Shown piece by piece: positions 30,429 through 39,150 of a stretch of DNA of 64,000 bases. The translations under genes and the position numbers were made by a program. Below the pieces are notes generated by a model. The model made no database searches, was not told the DNA's origin, and worked only from the letters and a program-made list of their open reading frames with translations. Source of the stretch: Gammaproteobacteria bacterium (GTDB lineage: Bacteria; Pseudomonadota; Gammaproteobacteria; Burkholderiales; Sulfuricellaceae); assembly GCA_018823025.1 (NCBI GenBank), contig JAHJJI010000142.1:1-64000 (forward strand), written 5' to 3'. Every line of letters begins with the position of its first letter. The stretch's first letter is position 1.

Positions 30429-33400
30429 CTATGTTCTTGACTGCATCGGCCGTAACGGGTCGGCACCGATAGTACCACTCAGGCTTTGCAGGTATGCCAT
30501 GCTCTTTACCCAATTCAGCTTGGTCTTGGCACTTTCTAGCCGTTCATGGATGTCAAGCCGTTCTGCCAGATCCTGATGACTTGTACGGCAGGCGAAGGTA
30601 TCCAGATAAGTGATATGGCGCTCCCAAAGACGGATGTCCCGCGCCTGCTTCGTCATTAGTCGTTCCTGGTACCAATCAGATGCGAGCAATGCTTCACGGG
30701 TAAACAAGGCCCGGATGGCAGGGTCATGCACATCTTTGCCCTTATAATTGCCATTAGCCATGATGTGAAGCAAGGCTTTGAGCGGTGGGCAGGCATCTTC
30801 CACACTACCGTCTTCCAGATAGCAGGCTGCCACCTTTTGCTGCGCTTCGACGATATTTTCCACGCCATCCACGAACACCGCCATGTCCTGGGTTTCCGGA
30901 CGCAGGATATGCTCACCAAATACTGCGCGGGGTGCATCGAACATCTTGCCCATGAAACCGTGTACAAAGCGTTCAGTGATGCGGTAGCCAAGACGGCTTG
31001 CCTGGATCAGGCGGCCTTGATATTGGAAATCGGCGATCTTTTCCATGTAGCCGTTTTCGATCAGGAAGCGCGGATCCCGTTCCTGTGGCTTCAGGCGCGA
31101 CCAGATTTCCGGCACGAGCAGGCTGATGTCGTGATCGACTCGGAGATTCGGGCCGATATAACCGGCAGCGGTGGAATAGCCAGCGTAACCTGTAAGGATG
31201 AAAGACACCAGCGTATTGTTCATATCTACAGTGGGCCGGAGGGCGTTGAACGGCCCTTTGGTGAGCGCGCCTTCGCTGCCAGCCCCTGTCGTGGAGGGCG
31301 ATTTGCCGGTGAGGCTGCAGATGAAGTCCATGAACAGCTCGGGCAGTTCCTGATAGTGAATCGGGTTATAGACTGCCAAAGGTCGTATGCCGGGTTCCGG
31401 CGGATTGTTGCGACGGCCCACCAGCACTGCGTTGACAGGTTCGATGACGGGTGTGCCCAAAGGAACCCGTCGATTGAATCTGGCGCCGATTTCCGCCACA
31501 TAGCGCCTTACCGGGTTGGCGAGGTCGAGCCGCAGTTGCAGGTAACGGGGGTTTTTGCTCGGCTTGCCATCCACCATGCGTGGATGTGCGGAGGACACCA
31601 CATATTGATTTGCTTCATGGGCTTCGCGAAGAATCTTGCGCATGGGGTCGGTGTACTGGTCGAACCCCACCACGTCATCGATGATTTTCGACAATGACTC
31701 GCCATTAATCGGTTCGAAATTTGCAATAAAGTTGTCGCGCAGGGCCATATCCTGTTCGGTCTGGAGATCGAATCCGCGATGAATCGCCTCGTCCGGGCGC
31801 TGGAACAGGCGGTACTCGCAGTTACGCACGAGCTTGACGGAAGGGTTGTCGCTTTTCGGTGACACATTGGGCAGGGATGTGGCGGGAACGACAACTGAGG
31901 CGCTGATGTCGTCCTCCATCTGTACCTTGTCGGCAGCGATGAAATCCTGGCGTAACTTGAACACGCGCCATGCCCCGTTCTCAGCAAAACCTATCCGTAA
32001 ATAGGAACCGACAAGCTTTCTTTCGCCGAGCTTGAGTTCATGGCCGGGATGACCGTTAACGAAATCCGTCGACAGATAATTGCGCCAATTGTCGCCCCAT
32101 TCAGGGCGATACATGCGTTTAATAATGAACACCAGCGCTAAAATGCGGTCAGGAATTTCTTCCAGCCAGGCATTGTATTCCTCGGTGTGGGAGGGGGAGG
32201 GGGTGAGTACCTTGATCACCGAACCCAGGCTGCGTTCGGTGCTGAGTAGCGTGCGGGCCGCATCCCGGTCCTCATGTTCGAATCCCGGTTTGAAGCGGCC
32301 CGAGTAATTTTTCTTGACGATATTTTCAACCTGAGTGAGGTCCTTCTCCAGGTCGGCAACGAAAAGCGGACCGTAGATCACCGCGTCATTCAGCGACTTG
32401 GAAATCTCCGATTTTCCTCCACCTGACACGGTGCAGGGCTTGTGGCAGAAAGTACCTTCCGGATCCGTGCCCACCAAACGCCATGATGGCGCGCCCGGAT
32501 GCTTGCACATCTCGACCTTGTAGCCGTTGGGCTGCACGTAGATATGGGCCGGACGAAGCTTGATGGTCTGAGGTACGCCATCCTTCATCCAGTTGATGGT
32601 TTGAGCGTGAAGATCCATGCGCAGGTCCTGCGGCACATAAATGACTTCCGGATGCAACTTGTCGATGCCGTAGCCTTCAGGCTGCACGGTCATCAAATCG
32701 CCGTACTGGGTCGCGATCTCTTCAAAGCTGTATCCCGGTACCCGGGTGATGCTGTCCACGCCGAATTCCTCACCGTGGTTGTGCCGCGGGAACGCCAGCG
32801 CACCGCCCGCATGCTCCTCTTCAGCCAGCCCGAAAAGGTTGGTGGCATAGCTGATCTGGGTCTTGACTTCTTTCTTGCAGTATCCGAAGTAATTGTCGGC
32901 CAGTATGGTGACGATCACCCCACGCTCGTCGCGAGCGGTGATTTTGAAGGCGGAACCATCGTTATACAGTTCGTTTTCATCGACCCAGCACATACCATCC
33001 GTTAGTTGGCGGGGCGAGGCAGCATCCCGGTGGGGAAGCCCAAGTTCTTTCTTGGTGAGTCGGGTCAGGTGAGGCGCCAAAATCACACAACCGGTGTGCC
33101 CGGACCAATGATCCACGTCAAGTCCGACGTCGTTCGACGCCAGGACAGGGTTGCCGCCATTGCCGAAGATGCTTTCTACAAAATCCAGATTACTCACCAG
33201 ACCGCCTGGTGCGAAAAAGCGAATTTCCATAATCTTTTCCGGTTCGTGTCCGGGGATTTCGGGGCAGATTACCGGGCGAAGAAGCAGCGAAACGAACATC
33301 GCCGCTTCCTGCGGCTGTCCAGCGGCGAACGGCAAGCGCAGCAGATGTTCCGGGGGGTTGACTGCCTCACGCAACAGACGTGCAAAAGCGACCTTGGGAA

Positions 33401-33893
33401 CCGCTTTCTTGTCGCCGGGGATCGGTAGTCCGCCCTCGGTTACGTGGAATAATCCCTTGGTCGTGCGACGGTCGCTAACCGGGTTGTGCAGTACGCCGTT
33501 ACGAATTCGATAACTGCTGACATAATCGCCCTTGAACTCATTCTTGTTCACCGGCAGGGAAAGCTCTCTGGCCACGCCATGGCGGTCGAGGATCAGCGTG
33601 TTTTCCGGCAACCGGGGTACGGAACCATCTGCCGCATCGGCAAGATAATCGTCCAGGAACGCCTGGATACGTTGATCGGGTGGGCAGAGGTAGCCGCTCA
33701 ACAAGCGGGATTTTTCCCGGTAGCTTTGCAGAAGATTTTGCGCAACGGCCAGGAAATCGCTACTTTCGCCCTCTAGGCAGGGCGGTTGGCCCGACGAGGA
33801 CAGCTTCAGGTTGATGTATAGCTGAAGGCGTTTGCGGGTTTCTTGAGGGTCTTCAGAGTCGTCCCCCAGCCCCAGAAATTGATTCAGATCCAT
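30429..33893 (-). CDS. PPi-dependent phosphoenolpyruvate carboxykinase
   Basis: 1154 residues, the size of the PPi-type PEPCK family (about 1100-1180, known from Propionibacterium and Entamoeba) and twice that of ATP or GTP types. Segments I recognise as conserved in that family include RNGVLHNPVSDRRTTKG, SGHTGCVILAPHLT, ADNYFGYCKKEVKTQISY, the phosphate loop TVSGGGKSEISKS (near 490-496), NNPPEPGIRPLAVYNPIHY and TGKSPSTTGAGSEGALTKG. The reaction is oxaloacetate + PPi to PEP + CO2 + Pi, reversible, in the cytosol at the PEP-pyruvate-oxaloacetate node. Single gene, own terminator. Assignment rests on remembered family sequence; it could be a paralogue with other regulation. Confidence 0.82.
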   Translation of the reverse strand: MDLNQFLGLGDDSEDPQETRKRLQLYINLKLSSSGQPPCLEGESSDFLAVAQNLLQSYREKSRLLSGYLCPPDQRIQAFLDDYLADAADGSVPRLPENTLILDRHGVARELSLPVNKNEFKGDYVSSYRIRNGVLHNPVSDRRTTKGLFHVTEGGLPIPGDKKAVPKVAFARLLREAVNPPEHLLRLPFAAGQPQEAAMFVSLLLRPVICPEIPGHEPEKIMEIRFFAPGGLVSNLDFVESIFGNGGNPVLASNDVGLDVDHWSGHTGCVILAPHLTRLTKKELGLPHRDAASPRQLTDGMCWVDENELYNDGSAFKITARDERGVIVTILADNYFGYCKKEVKTQISYATNLFGLAEEEHAGGALAFPRHNHGEEFGVDSITRVPGYSFEEIATQYGDLMTVQPEGYGIDKLHPEVIYVPQDLRMDLHAQTINWMKDGVPQTIKLRPAHIYVQPNGYKVEMCKHPGAPSWRLVGTDPEGTFCHKPCTVSGGGKSEISKSLNDAVIYGPLFVADLEKDLTQVENIVKKNYSGRFKPGFEHEDRDAARTLLSTERSLGSVIKVLTPSPSHTEEYNAWLEEIPDRILALVFIIKRMYRPEWGDNWRNYLSTDFVNGHPGHELKLGERKLVGSYLRIGFAENGAWRVFKLRQDFIAADKVQMEDDISASVVVPATSLPNVSPKSDNPSVKLVRNCEYRLFQRPDEAIHRGFDLQTEQDMALRDNFIANFEPINGESLSKIIDDVVGFDQYTDPMRKILREAHEANQYVVSSAHPRMVDGKPSKNPRYLQLRLDLANPVRRYVAEIGARFNRRVPLGTPVIEPVNAVLVGRRNNPPEPGIRPLAVYNPIHYQELPELFMDFICSLTGKSPSTTGAGSEGALTKGPFNALRPTVDMNNTLVSFILTGYAGYSTAAGYIGPNLRVDHDISLLVPEIWSRLKPQERDPRFLIENGYMEKIADFQYQGRLIQASRLGYRITERFVHGFMGKMFDAPRAVFGEHILRPETQDMAVFVDGVENIVEAQQKVAACYLEDGSVEDACPPLKALLHIMANGNYKGKDVHDPAIRALFTREALLASDWYQERLMTKQARDIRLWERHITYLDTFACRTSHQDLAERLDIHERLESAKTKLNWVKSMAYLQSLSGTIGADPLRPMQSRT

Positions 33894-34191
33894 AATACGA
33901 TTTACCTTGTACGTGCGTCTGCACTTGAGAAAAACGAGTATTTTACTCTGAATCTAGTGATTTTGAGATGGTTGACCGATGGAAACCCGCAAGTTGCGAC
34001 TGTAACGATCTGGTGACCGAGGTTGAGTTTATTGCCAGAATTCAGGTGCAAATTCATCGGATAGCGGATTTTGCCTGATATAAAAGGATTTTCCGGTATA
34101 ACATTGCACCCCACACCGGAAATCGGTGCTGTACTTGATAAAATCAAATCTAAGCGAAATAAGCTTAGCCAATAGAACATATAGGTCATTC

Positions 34192-34875
34192 ATGCCAACA
34201 AACGCACTATCGAAGCTGGAACTCACGAGATTGGAGGAATTGCTGGCCTCCTCCATTTTCAATGGAAAGGCCATGAGTCTGGACAAATTGCAGGGATTCC
34301 TGTGCGCCGTTATCAGCGCGCCAGACACCATCTCGCCAGACCAATGGATGCATGAAGTTTTCAAGATCGGGCCGGAACACGAATCGATGGAACTGGCTCA
34401 GGAGTTCATGACATTGATGATGCGTTTCTATAACGGCGTGGCCACAACACTTGGCGAAAATCAGCCAATCAAATTTATCCTGAAACCTCTCACTGATCAG
34501 CAGCCTGATTATCAAACATGGTGCGAGGGCTACATTCTGGGGTGGGGGCTTTCCGCGGAGGAATGGCTGAGTCCGGGAAACGAACCTTTGAAGAAGCTGA
34601 CTTTCCCGATTTTGCTTTTGTCCGGCGCATTTAAAGAAGAATCTGAAAGAAGGGGAAAGAAATACCTGCCTGATGATGAATATGCGAAATTGCAGCAGGA
34701 ATGTGCTGAAATGCTTCCCAAGGTGGTTGCGGGGATATATCACTATTGGCATTCCCGAGCGAAGCCTGTTCCAACCAAGCGGGAAACGCCTAAAGTCGGG
34801 CGCAATGAGACTTGTCCATGTGGGAGTGGTCTGAAATTCAAGCAATGCTGCGGCAAGGAAAGAACGCTGCACTAA
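34192..34875 (+). CDS. UPF0149/YecA-family protein with SEC-C zinc motif
   Basis: 227 residues: a helical UPF0149 domain (about 1-180, with [21 protein letters not shown] and [12 protein letters not shown]) and a C-terminal SEC-C motif ([19 protein letters not shown]) that binds zinc as in SecA. YecA-like proteins associate with ribosomes or SecA; the role is not settled. Start ATG 34192 has AGGT upstream. Confidence 0.9.
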   Translation: MPTNALSKLELTRLEELLASSIFNGKAMSLDKLQGFLCAVISAPDTISPDQWMHEVFKIGPEHESMELAQEFMTLMMRFYNGVATTLGENQPIKFILKPLTDQQPDYQTWCEGYILGWGLSAEEWLSPGNEPLKKLTFPILLLSGAFKEESERRGKKYLPDDEYAKLQQECAEMLPKVVAGIYHYWHSRAKPVPTKRETPKVGRNETCPCGSGLKFKQCCGKERTLH

Positions 34876-35094
34876 CATGTAGTCGTTGCGATCTGATCTG
34901 ACAGGCTTTGTCAGAATGTGATCTTTCATTTGACCCTGAGCGGTGATATGGCCCGCAGATCATTTGTCCAGTTTCTTGCGTCTCGCGGAGAGTGACACTG
35001 CCGCACAGTTTGTTTTTCTTGTAGAATGATGATGCCGGGCTGATTTGTCACACTACCCTGTGACTTTGCGGCCAAGCCCAAATCAGCCCGGACC
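34876..35094. other. Intergenic, no gene seen
   Basis: A small dyad TCTGACA / TGTCAGA (34898-34916) lies 22 bp after the yecA-like stop but has no T run. Otherwise nothing recognised. Confidence 0.5.
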
Positions 35095-35475
35095 TGAAGT
35101 CAATGCGGCTCGCCTACCGTCAGGGAATGTCCATTGTCCCGCGGGCCGAGGCCGAGCAACTAGGGCACGGCAGTCTGCGCCCATTCGACTGCTGTGGGAT
35201 ATTTCCCGCATTCGCGCCAAAGCAACTGCGCAGCATGTCCGTATCGATGATGTCCGGATTCATCGGATGGCTGCCATGCTTCGGGGAAGCTCTTGGGCCA
35301 ACGCCAGAGTGAGCCCTCCATGGCCCACTTGGTCGCGCAGTAGGGGGCGACCCCGGGATCAGTCGCGCGCCCCGACCAGAACCGAAATTGACAATAACCC
35401 GCTTTTTCTGTTTACCATGGCGGGCGTAATTGGGAAAACCGAACTTTCGTTCGCGCCCCTGAATGGTCCCTAGAA
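35095..35475 (-). pseudogene. Decayed short-chain dehydrogenase/reductase (SDR)
   Basis: Read on the minus strand in shifting frames, one finds in order PAMVNRKSG, IVNFGSGRG, VAPYCATKWAMEGSL (the YxxxK active-site motif of SDRs), NPDIIDTDMLRS, then LLGLGPRDNGHSLTV, the order expected in the C-terminal two thirds of a classical SDR. At least two frameshifts and a stop (TAG between AVP and LLGL) break it. The N-terminal NAD-binding half is not recognisable in 35476-35700. Confidence 0.75.
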
Positions 35476-35702
35476 CCAGCCGGAAGCAGACCGTGGGAAA
35501 AATGAGCAGTCGGCGAAGGGCTGCTTTGCGACGCCAAACCCCACAGGCACTATCAGGCACTTGATACGCCGACCGGAGACCAAACTGTCGCTGACATCAT
35601 CCCGGCTCTAAACAGCCTTGACCACCTGAGCAATTGGTAGAGACACCTGCTCGCTCTTTGGTCGATTGGCCAGAGAGCGGAGCGCGCGAATAATCTAATG
35701 CG
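35476..35702. other. Decayed sequence, no gene
   Basis: About 230 bp without a convincing open frame. It may hold further remnants of the SDR gene, but I cannot support this. Confidence 0.4.
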
Positions 35703-36101
35703 CTATCTCTGCGCCCCCTCCAATTTTGAGTCCACAGGCTCCATTTGGCCAGGAATTCGCGATGGCGTCGAACCGACAGGTTGTGCCGCTACCGACACGC
35801 GCTCATTGTGCGCAATCCGTGATACATGGCCCGACCATCCAAACAGCACAAGTGCAAATGCCAGCAATACTTGGACCTGTACACCCGCAGAGTAATGACG
35901 CGCTACCCATAGCCGTGCAATAAACGCAAACAGCGTCACTGCGGCCAGCTGACCGGTAAACTCGCCGGCGCTTTCGAGTGCGACATTATCGCTCCAGGCA
36001 AACAAGGACGGAAGCGCCAACGCGAGCAGGATTAACGCAAGCGCAACTCTACGCGTGCGTGTCGTTTGATTGATGAGTTCGATGCTGCTGCGGTCATGCA
36101 T
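35703..36101 (-). CDS. Small membrane protein, unknown
   Basis: 132 residues from ATG 36101 (MHDRSSIELIN), preceded by AGAGGAAA. Two or three hydrophobic segments (VALALILLALALPSLFAW, LAAVTLFAFIARLW, VQVLLAFALVLFGW) are followed by a hydrophilic tail. No family recognised. It lies in a decayed region and could be truncated. Confidence 0.55.
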   Translation of the reverse strand: MHDRSSIELINQTTRTRRVALALILLALALPSLFAWSDNVALESAGEFTGQLAAVTLFAFIARLWVARHYSAGVQVQVLLAFALVLFGWSGHVSRIAHNERVSVAAQPVGSTPSRIPGQMEPVDSKLEGAQR

Positions 36102-36280
36102 TATGCCAATTTCCTCTGTTGATTGAGTAAGGTAGCCGGGCGAATGCGCCATTATGCACACGCTCACCGCCTAGAAATGCCTTCATTTTATTAGTAAATC
36201 GAAAAAATCTGTAGTCCGTACCCTACCTGTTTTGGCATATACTTTACTCCATCCTTCGTGCTGCTTCTGGTAATAAATCT

Positions 36281-36520
36281 ATGGAAAAGATCCTGCAATA
36301 CTTGAAAAAGCATGGTGAACAGCTTGACGCAGAGATTGCTGAAGCTATAGGAATATCATTAACTGATGTGCGCCTCCATATAGCAGAACTTGCTGCCAAA
36401 GGAGAGGTTATGGCGTGCAACTCGATTAGGTTCGAGAAAGGGGAGAAAGTCGAGGGAATACGTTGCCGAATATCTGGATATATTCCGCCTGCAGCACCGG
36501 GCAGAAAGCCTAAGGTTTAG
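36281..36520 (+). CDS. Small winged-helix DNA-binding protein
   Basis: 79 residues beginning MEKILQYLKKHGEQLDAEIAEA; the helix-turn-helix (EIAEAIGISLTDVRLHIAEL) is followed by a wing (GEVMACNSIRFEKGEKVEGIRCRISGY). It looks like a MarR/ArsR-fold domain without effector part. It probably regulates transcription; targets are unknown. Confidence 0.75.
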   Translation: MEKILQYLKKHGEQLDAEIAEAIGISLTDVRLHIAELAAKGEVMACNSIRFEKGEKVEGIRCRISGYIPPAAPGRKPKV

Positions 36521-36578
36521 TTGAAATCATCGTACTTCCCCGGCACATCCCAAGCGTAACCCTGCCTGAAGAACGGTA

Positions 36579-36866
36579 ATGATCGAATCTATCTTCAAGT
36601 TTCTCAGCGTTTACGTCGAAAAGTTGCCGCAAATTGGCGTACCCAAAGACAAGCAGGCGCATTTCATCGTAGGTGCGGTTCTGTTTTTCTTGCTGGCAAC
36701 TTGCGGTGCACCCACATTATTTGCTGTGTGCAGCGTATCTCTCATTGGCGCAGCGAAAGAAATCTACGACCACTTCCATCCCGATTTGCAGACCTGTGAT
36801 TTCTTTGACTGGCTTGCAACGACACTGGGTGGGTTGTTCGCACTCGCTGTCTGGAGTGTCTTGTGA
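36579..36866 (+). CDS. Small membrane protein with D..H..G / KE..D pattern
   Basis: 95 residues. DKQAHFIVGAVLFFLL, then AAKEIYDHFHP and DFFDWLATTLGG. This spacing of His, Lys-Glu, Asp and Asp-Thr is shared with YfiM/DUF2279-like and VanZ-like small membrane proteins that are often found in phages. Two or three helices. Function unknown. Confidence 0.65.
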   Translation: MIESIFKFLSVYVEKLPQIGVPKDKQAHFIVGAVLFFLLATCGAPTLFAVCSVSLIGAAKEIYDHFHPDLQTCDFFDWLATTLGGLFALAVWSVL

Positions 36867-36985
36867 TCAACCTGTTCAACCCCCGAAGTGCTCTAGCCGA
36901 GTTCCTGAAAAGCAAACGGCCACCCAGAAAGATGACCGTAGCCATGGTGATGGCCCAAGTGCTTGAAAAGTTTTCGGCGCCCTGA
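36863..36985 (+). CDS. Possible 40-residue basic small protein
   Basis: A GTG-initiated frame overlaps the previous stop by 4 bp (GTGA) and runs 40 codons, with a Lys/Arg-rich middle (KSKRPPRKM) and an amphipathic end. The coupling is the only support; it may be chance. Confidence 0.35.
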   Translation: MINLFNPRSALAEFLKSKRPPRKMTVAMVMAQVLEKFSAP

Positions 36986-37000
36986 TGTAAAGCCAACCAC

Positions 37001-37339
37001 CTACACTTTCTTCACGAATTCGGATTTCAGCTGCATTGCGCCAATTCCGTCGATCTTGCAGTCGATGTCGTGATCGCCTTCCACCAGACGGATATTCTTC
37101 ACCTTCGTCCCAACCTTGACCACCAAGGACGACCCTTTGACCTTTAGATCCTTGATCACCACCACAGTATCGCCATCCATCAGCACGTTCTCATTGGCAT
37201 CGCACACAAAGTGCCGGTCATCAGTGTTCTTCGCTGCCTCCTTCGGCCACTCGTGCGCACATTCCGGGCAGATAAACATGGCGCCGTCTTCATAGGTGAA
37301 TTCCGAATTGCATTGCGGGCATTTTGGTAAAGTGTTCAT
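37001..37339 (-). CDS. phnA: PhnA/YjdM zinc-ribbon protein
   Basis: 112 residues: an N-terminal zinc ribbon ([21 protein letters not shown]) and a C-terminal SH3-like barrel ([17 protein letters not shown]). Typical full-length PhnA, historically named alkylphosphonate uptake protein, although its true function is unclear. Single gene. Confidence 0.93.
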   Translation of the reverse strand: MNTLPKCPQCNSEFTYEDGAMFICPECAHEWPKEAAKNTDDRHFVCDANENVLMDGDTVVVIKDLKVKGSSLVVKVGTKVKNIRLVEGDHDIDCKIDGIGAMQLKSEFVKKV

Positions 37340-37402
37340 TGTGGGATGGTCATTGGTAAAGGACTTATGAGGTATTCAAAATAGCGCATAGTCAGTAGGT
37401 CA

Positions 37403-37630
37403 TCAGTAGCGTTTAAGCGCCATTCTAATTCGGTCAATAGTGTCCTCTATCCGCGCCTTTTTTGATACCTCCAACCCGAGATCTTCTGCGATTCTGTAAA
37501 TCCTGGCTGGATCAAGAGGGATACCACCAGCGTCAATGGCAGAGATTAACTGTTTGGCACGTCGAATTTCAGCCGGCATGATGTCAAGTGGCTTGAGCCA
37601 ATTCAATACACGTGAGATGAAAGCATTCAT
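37403..37630 (-). CDS. Small conserved-looking protein, unknown
   Basis: 75 residues, mixed charged and hydrophobic, beginning MNAFISRVLNWLKPLDIMPAE; residues 35-60 (GIPLDPARIYRIAEDLGLEV) read like a helical domain. No family recognised. Confidence 0.6.
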   Translation of the reverse strand: MNAFISRVLNWLKPLDIMPAEIRRAKQLISAIDAGGIPLDPARIYRIAEDLGLEVSKKARIEDTIDRIRMALKRY

Positions 37631-37911
37631 GCTTGGCTAAGGGATAGAGTTAAAGATAGACATAGTACTCGTTCGGGAAAAGTACTCATGGGCTGTTTCC
37701 TGTATTGTCGACCTTATACAGACTTCATGCCCAATGCAGAGCCAAGAAGAGCTATACAGAGCCGGAATAGAAAAAGGGCTACCGCCTAAACGATAACCCT
37801 TTGTCGCTACTGCATATTTGGCTCCCCGTTCTGGTCTTACTGCGAACCGAAACGATCGTGCTGGAATTGCCACAAAGGTTCGCGAAAGCAGCTTAGAGAA
37901 AGGATTATATC
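37631..37911. other. Intergenic, no supported gene
   Basis: 281 bp. A 78-codon minus-strand opening exists but has no convincing start or protein character. Confidence 0.4.
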
Positions 37912-38229
37912 ATGTGGATTTTTATGTCTAATGCTTTTCTGTCGGTGGTGGCTCATCGGGATAAGCCTGGGGTGATGATGGTACGGGCGAGGGTGAAGGG
38001 GGATATCGAGCGGGTTTTCCCTGGTGTGAAGGAGAAACGGACGCCGGCGGCGGACTATCTTTATCGGGCGGAGATCGATCGGGGTCGCGTGGCCAAGGTG
38101 ATGGCGGAGCAGATCGAGGCGGTTGACTACGATAATTTCAAGAATTCGGTCGGTGACCATGGGCGGCACATGGCTTATAGTGGAGTCTGGACGCAGATGC
38201 TGCGGCTGCAGCATAGTTGCGAAAGGTAG
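37912..38229 (+). CDS. Small conserved hypothetical protein
   Basis: 105 residues with AAGGAT before the ATG. MWIFMSNAFLSVVAHRDKPGVMMVRAR and EAVDYDNFKNSV fit a small family I know from other proteobacterial genomes (often 100-120 residues, starting MWI and containing IDYDNFK), of unknown function. Confidence 0.72.
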   Translation: MWIFMSNAFLSVVAHRDKPGVMMVRARVKGDIERVFPGVKEKRTPAADYLYRAEIDRGRVAKVMAEQIEAVDYDNFKNSVGDHGRHMAYSGVWTQMLRLQHSCER

Positions 38230-38371
38230 TGTCAAATCTTTATGGCAGTGTCCAGTCGAGCCTGAACTTGTGCGTCAGTTCGGTGCCATAAGGCGACGGT
38301 GGCTACACTTTGTTCGACCGGCAGCAACATGATGATCAGCGGTCAATCAGACAAGGAGATATTGGGATTTT

Positions 38372-38464
38372 CTACAACGTTTGACGTAAGGTGCAGCCAG
38401 AGCCGCAGGCGGAGGGAACCCAAAGCGTAGCTTTGGGCCGCCCCTCTCGGCGGAATTGTTAGGC
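38372..38464 (-). other. attC-like integron recombination site 1
   Basis: On the minus strand a 93-bp site runs from a GCCTAAC core (38458-38464), followed by AATTC and GC-rich inverted arms, to a GTTGTAG at the far end. The centre is a perfect hairpin CCCAAAGC-GTA-GCTTTGGG (38419-38437). The stop codon of the upstream gene (TAA, 38459-38461) lies inside the core, as in many gene cassettes. The distal core deviates from GTTRRRY. Confidence 0.7.
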
Positions 38465-39055
38465 ATTGCTCGTATCATCCTTGAGTCGCCCTCTAAGGAA
38501 TTTTCCTGTAGCTCCTTTTAGCTCGCTTCTGTCAAAGAGCTTGCCTTCAAACTGAAAATCCCGATCAATGCGAACAATGAGCAACTGCTCAAAGTTTCCT
38601 TGGCTCTTGACGAGTACACGGTCGCTGGCTTTCTCAGGCGAGATGGTCTTTACCTCAACGAGCTTTCCGGCAATTGTGCCGTCAGAACCGGCCTCGTGTG
38701 TCCCATGACGGCGAAGTCCGAATTTGATTTCAGCGTAGATCTCCCCGAGTTCTCCCCAGACTTGTAAGTACCTGCCAGTATTCTCGAAGTGACGTGTAGC
38801 GCAATCAACTAGATCGTGGAAAATCTCAGCTTGCTCTAGGGTGCTAAAGGGAAATCCATCTCTGCTCTGAAAAGGGGTGCCTGGCTCAACTGGGATGGCA
38901 TCATTTTCTGGTGCATCTTTAAGCTGAGAATCGATCCATTCTCTGCTTATATATTCCCACTCCCAAGGCGCTGCGCCAGAGCCCGCAGCGTCGGCTATTT
39001 CCTCTGGACTATAACCACGTTCGTTCATTTCATAAAGGAAATCCCAGTCGCTCAT
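38459..39055 (-). CDS. Cassette protein with PD-(D/E)XK-like motif
   Basis: 198 residues. Start ATG 39055 with AGAGAAG lies 12 bp after the upstream attC-like site; a longer start would fall inside that site. The C-terminal half has GELGEIYAEIKFG, then D125 (AGSDG) and E134-V-K136 (KLVEVKTIS), the spacing and hydrophobic context of a PD-(D/E)XK nuclease fold. The N-terminal half is helical and acidic. Family not recognised; restriction or repair-type cleavage is inference. Its stop codon is in the next attC core. Confidence 0.7.
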   Translation of the reverse strand: MSDWDFLYEMNERGYSPEEIADAAGSGAAPWEWEYISREWIDSQLKDAPENDAIPVEPGTPFQSRDGFPFSTLEQAEIFHDLVDCATRHFENTGRYLQVWGELGEIYAEIKFGLRRHGTHEAGSDGTIAGKLVEVKTISPEKASDRVLVKSQGNFEQLLIVRIDRDFQFEGKLFDRSELKGATGKFLRGRLKDDTSNA

Positions 39056-39066
39056 AGCTTCTCTTT

Positions 39067-39135
39067 GCCTACGTTTGAAATCACCGGCGCTGCGCAGCTT
39101 CATCGCGTAGCAACCGGTGGATTGATGGGTTAGCG
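39067..39135 (-). other. attC-like integron recombination site 2
   Basis: 69 bp between CGCTAAC and CGTAGGC (minus strand). Arms AATCCACCGG and CCGGTGATT pair except for one extra C, which matches the extrahelical base typical of attC arms. The right-hand core appears to have lost one T of GTTAGGC. Confidence 0.65.
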
Positions 39136-39150
39136 TTCGCTGGCATAGTG

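Noticed and set aside
34898-34916. Terminator after the YecA-like gene
   Set aside because: Stem of 7 bp with no T run on either strand.
35600-35690. tRNA-like GAGCAATTGGTAGAG stretch
   Set aside because: It resembles a D-arm sequence only; no acceptor stem, anticodon arm or T arm can be folded around it.
37637-37873. 78-codon minus-strand frame as a gene
   Set aside because: No ribosome-binding site, odd composition, and no supporting neighbour context.
38232-38371. Possible further cassette or outer-membrane-protein remnant left of attC-like site 1
   Set aside because: A short peptide on the minus strand hints at a barrel C-terminus, but frames break at once and no core site bounds it.
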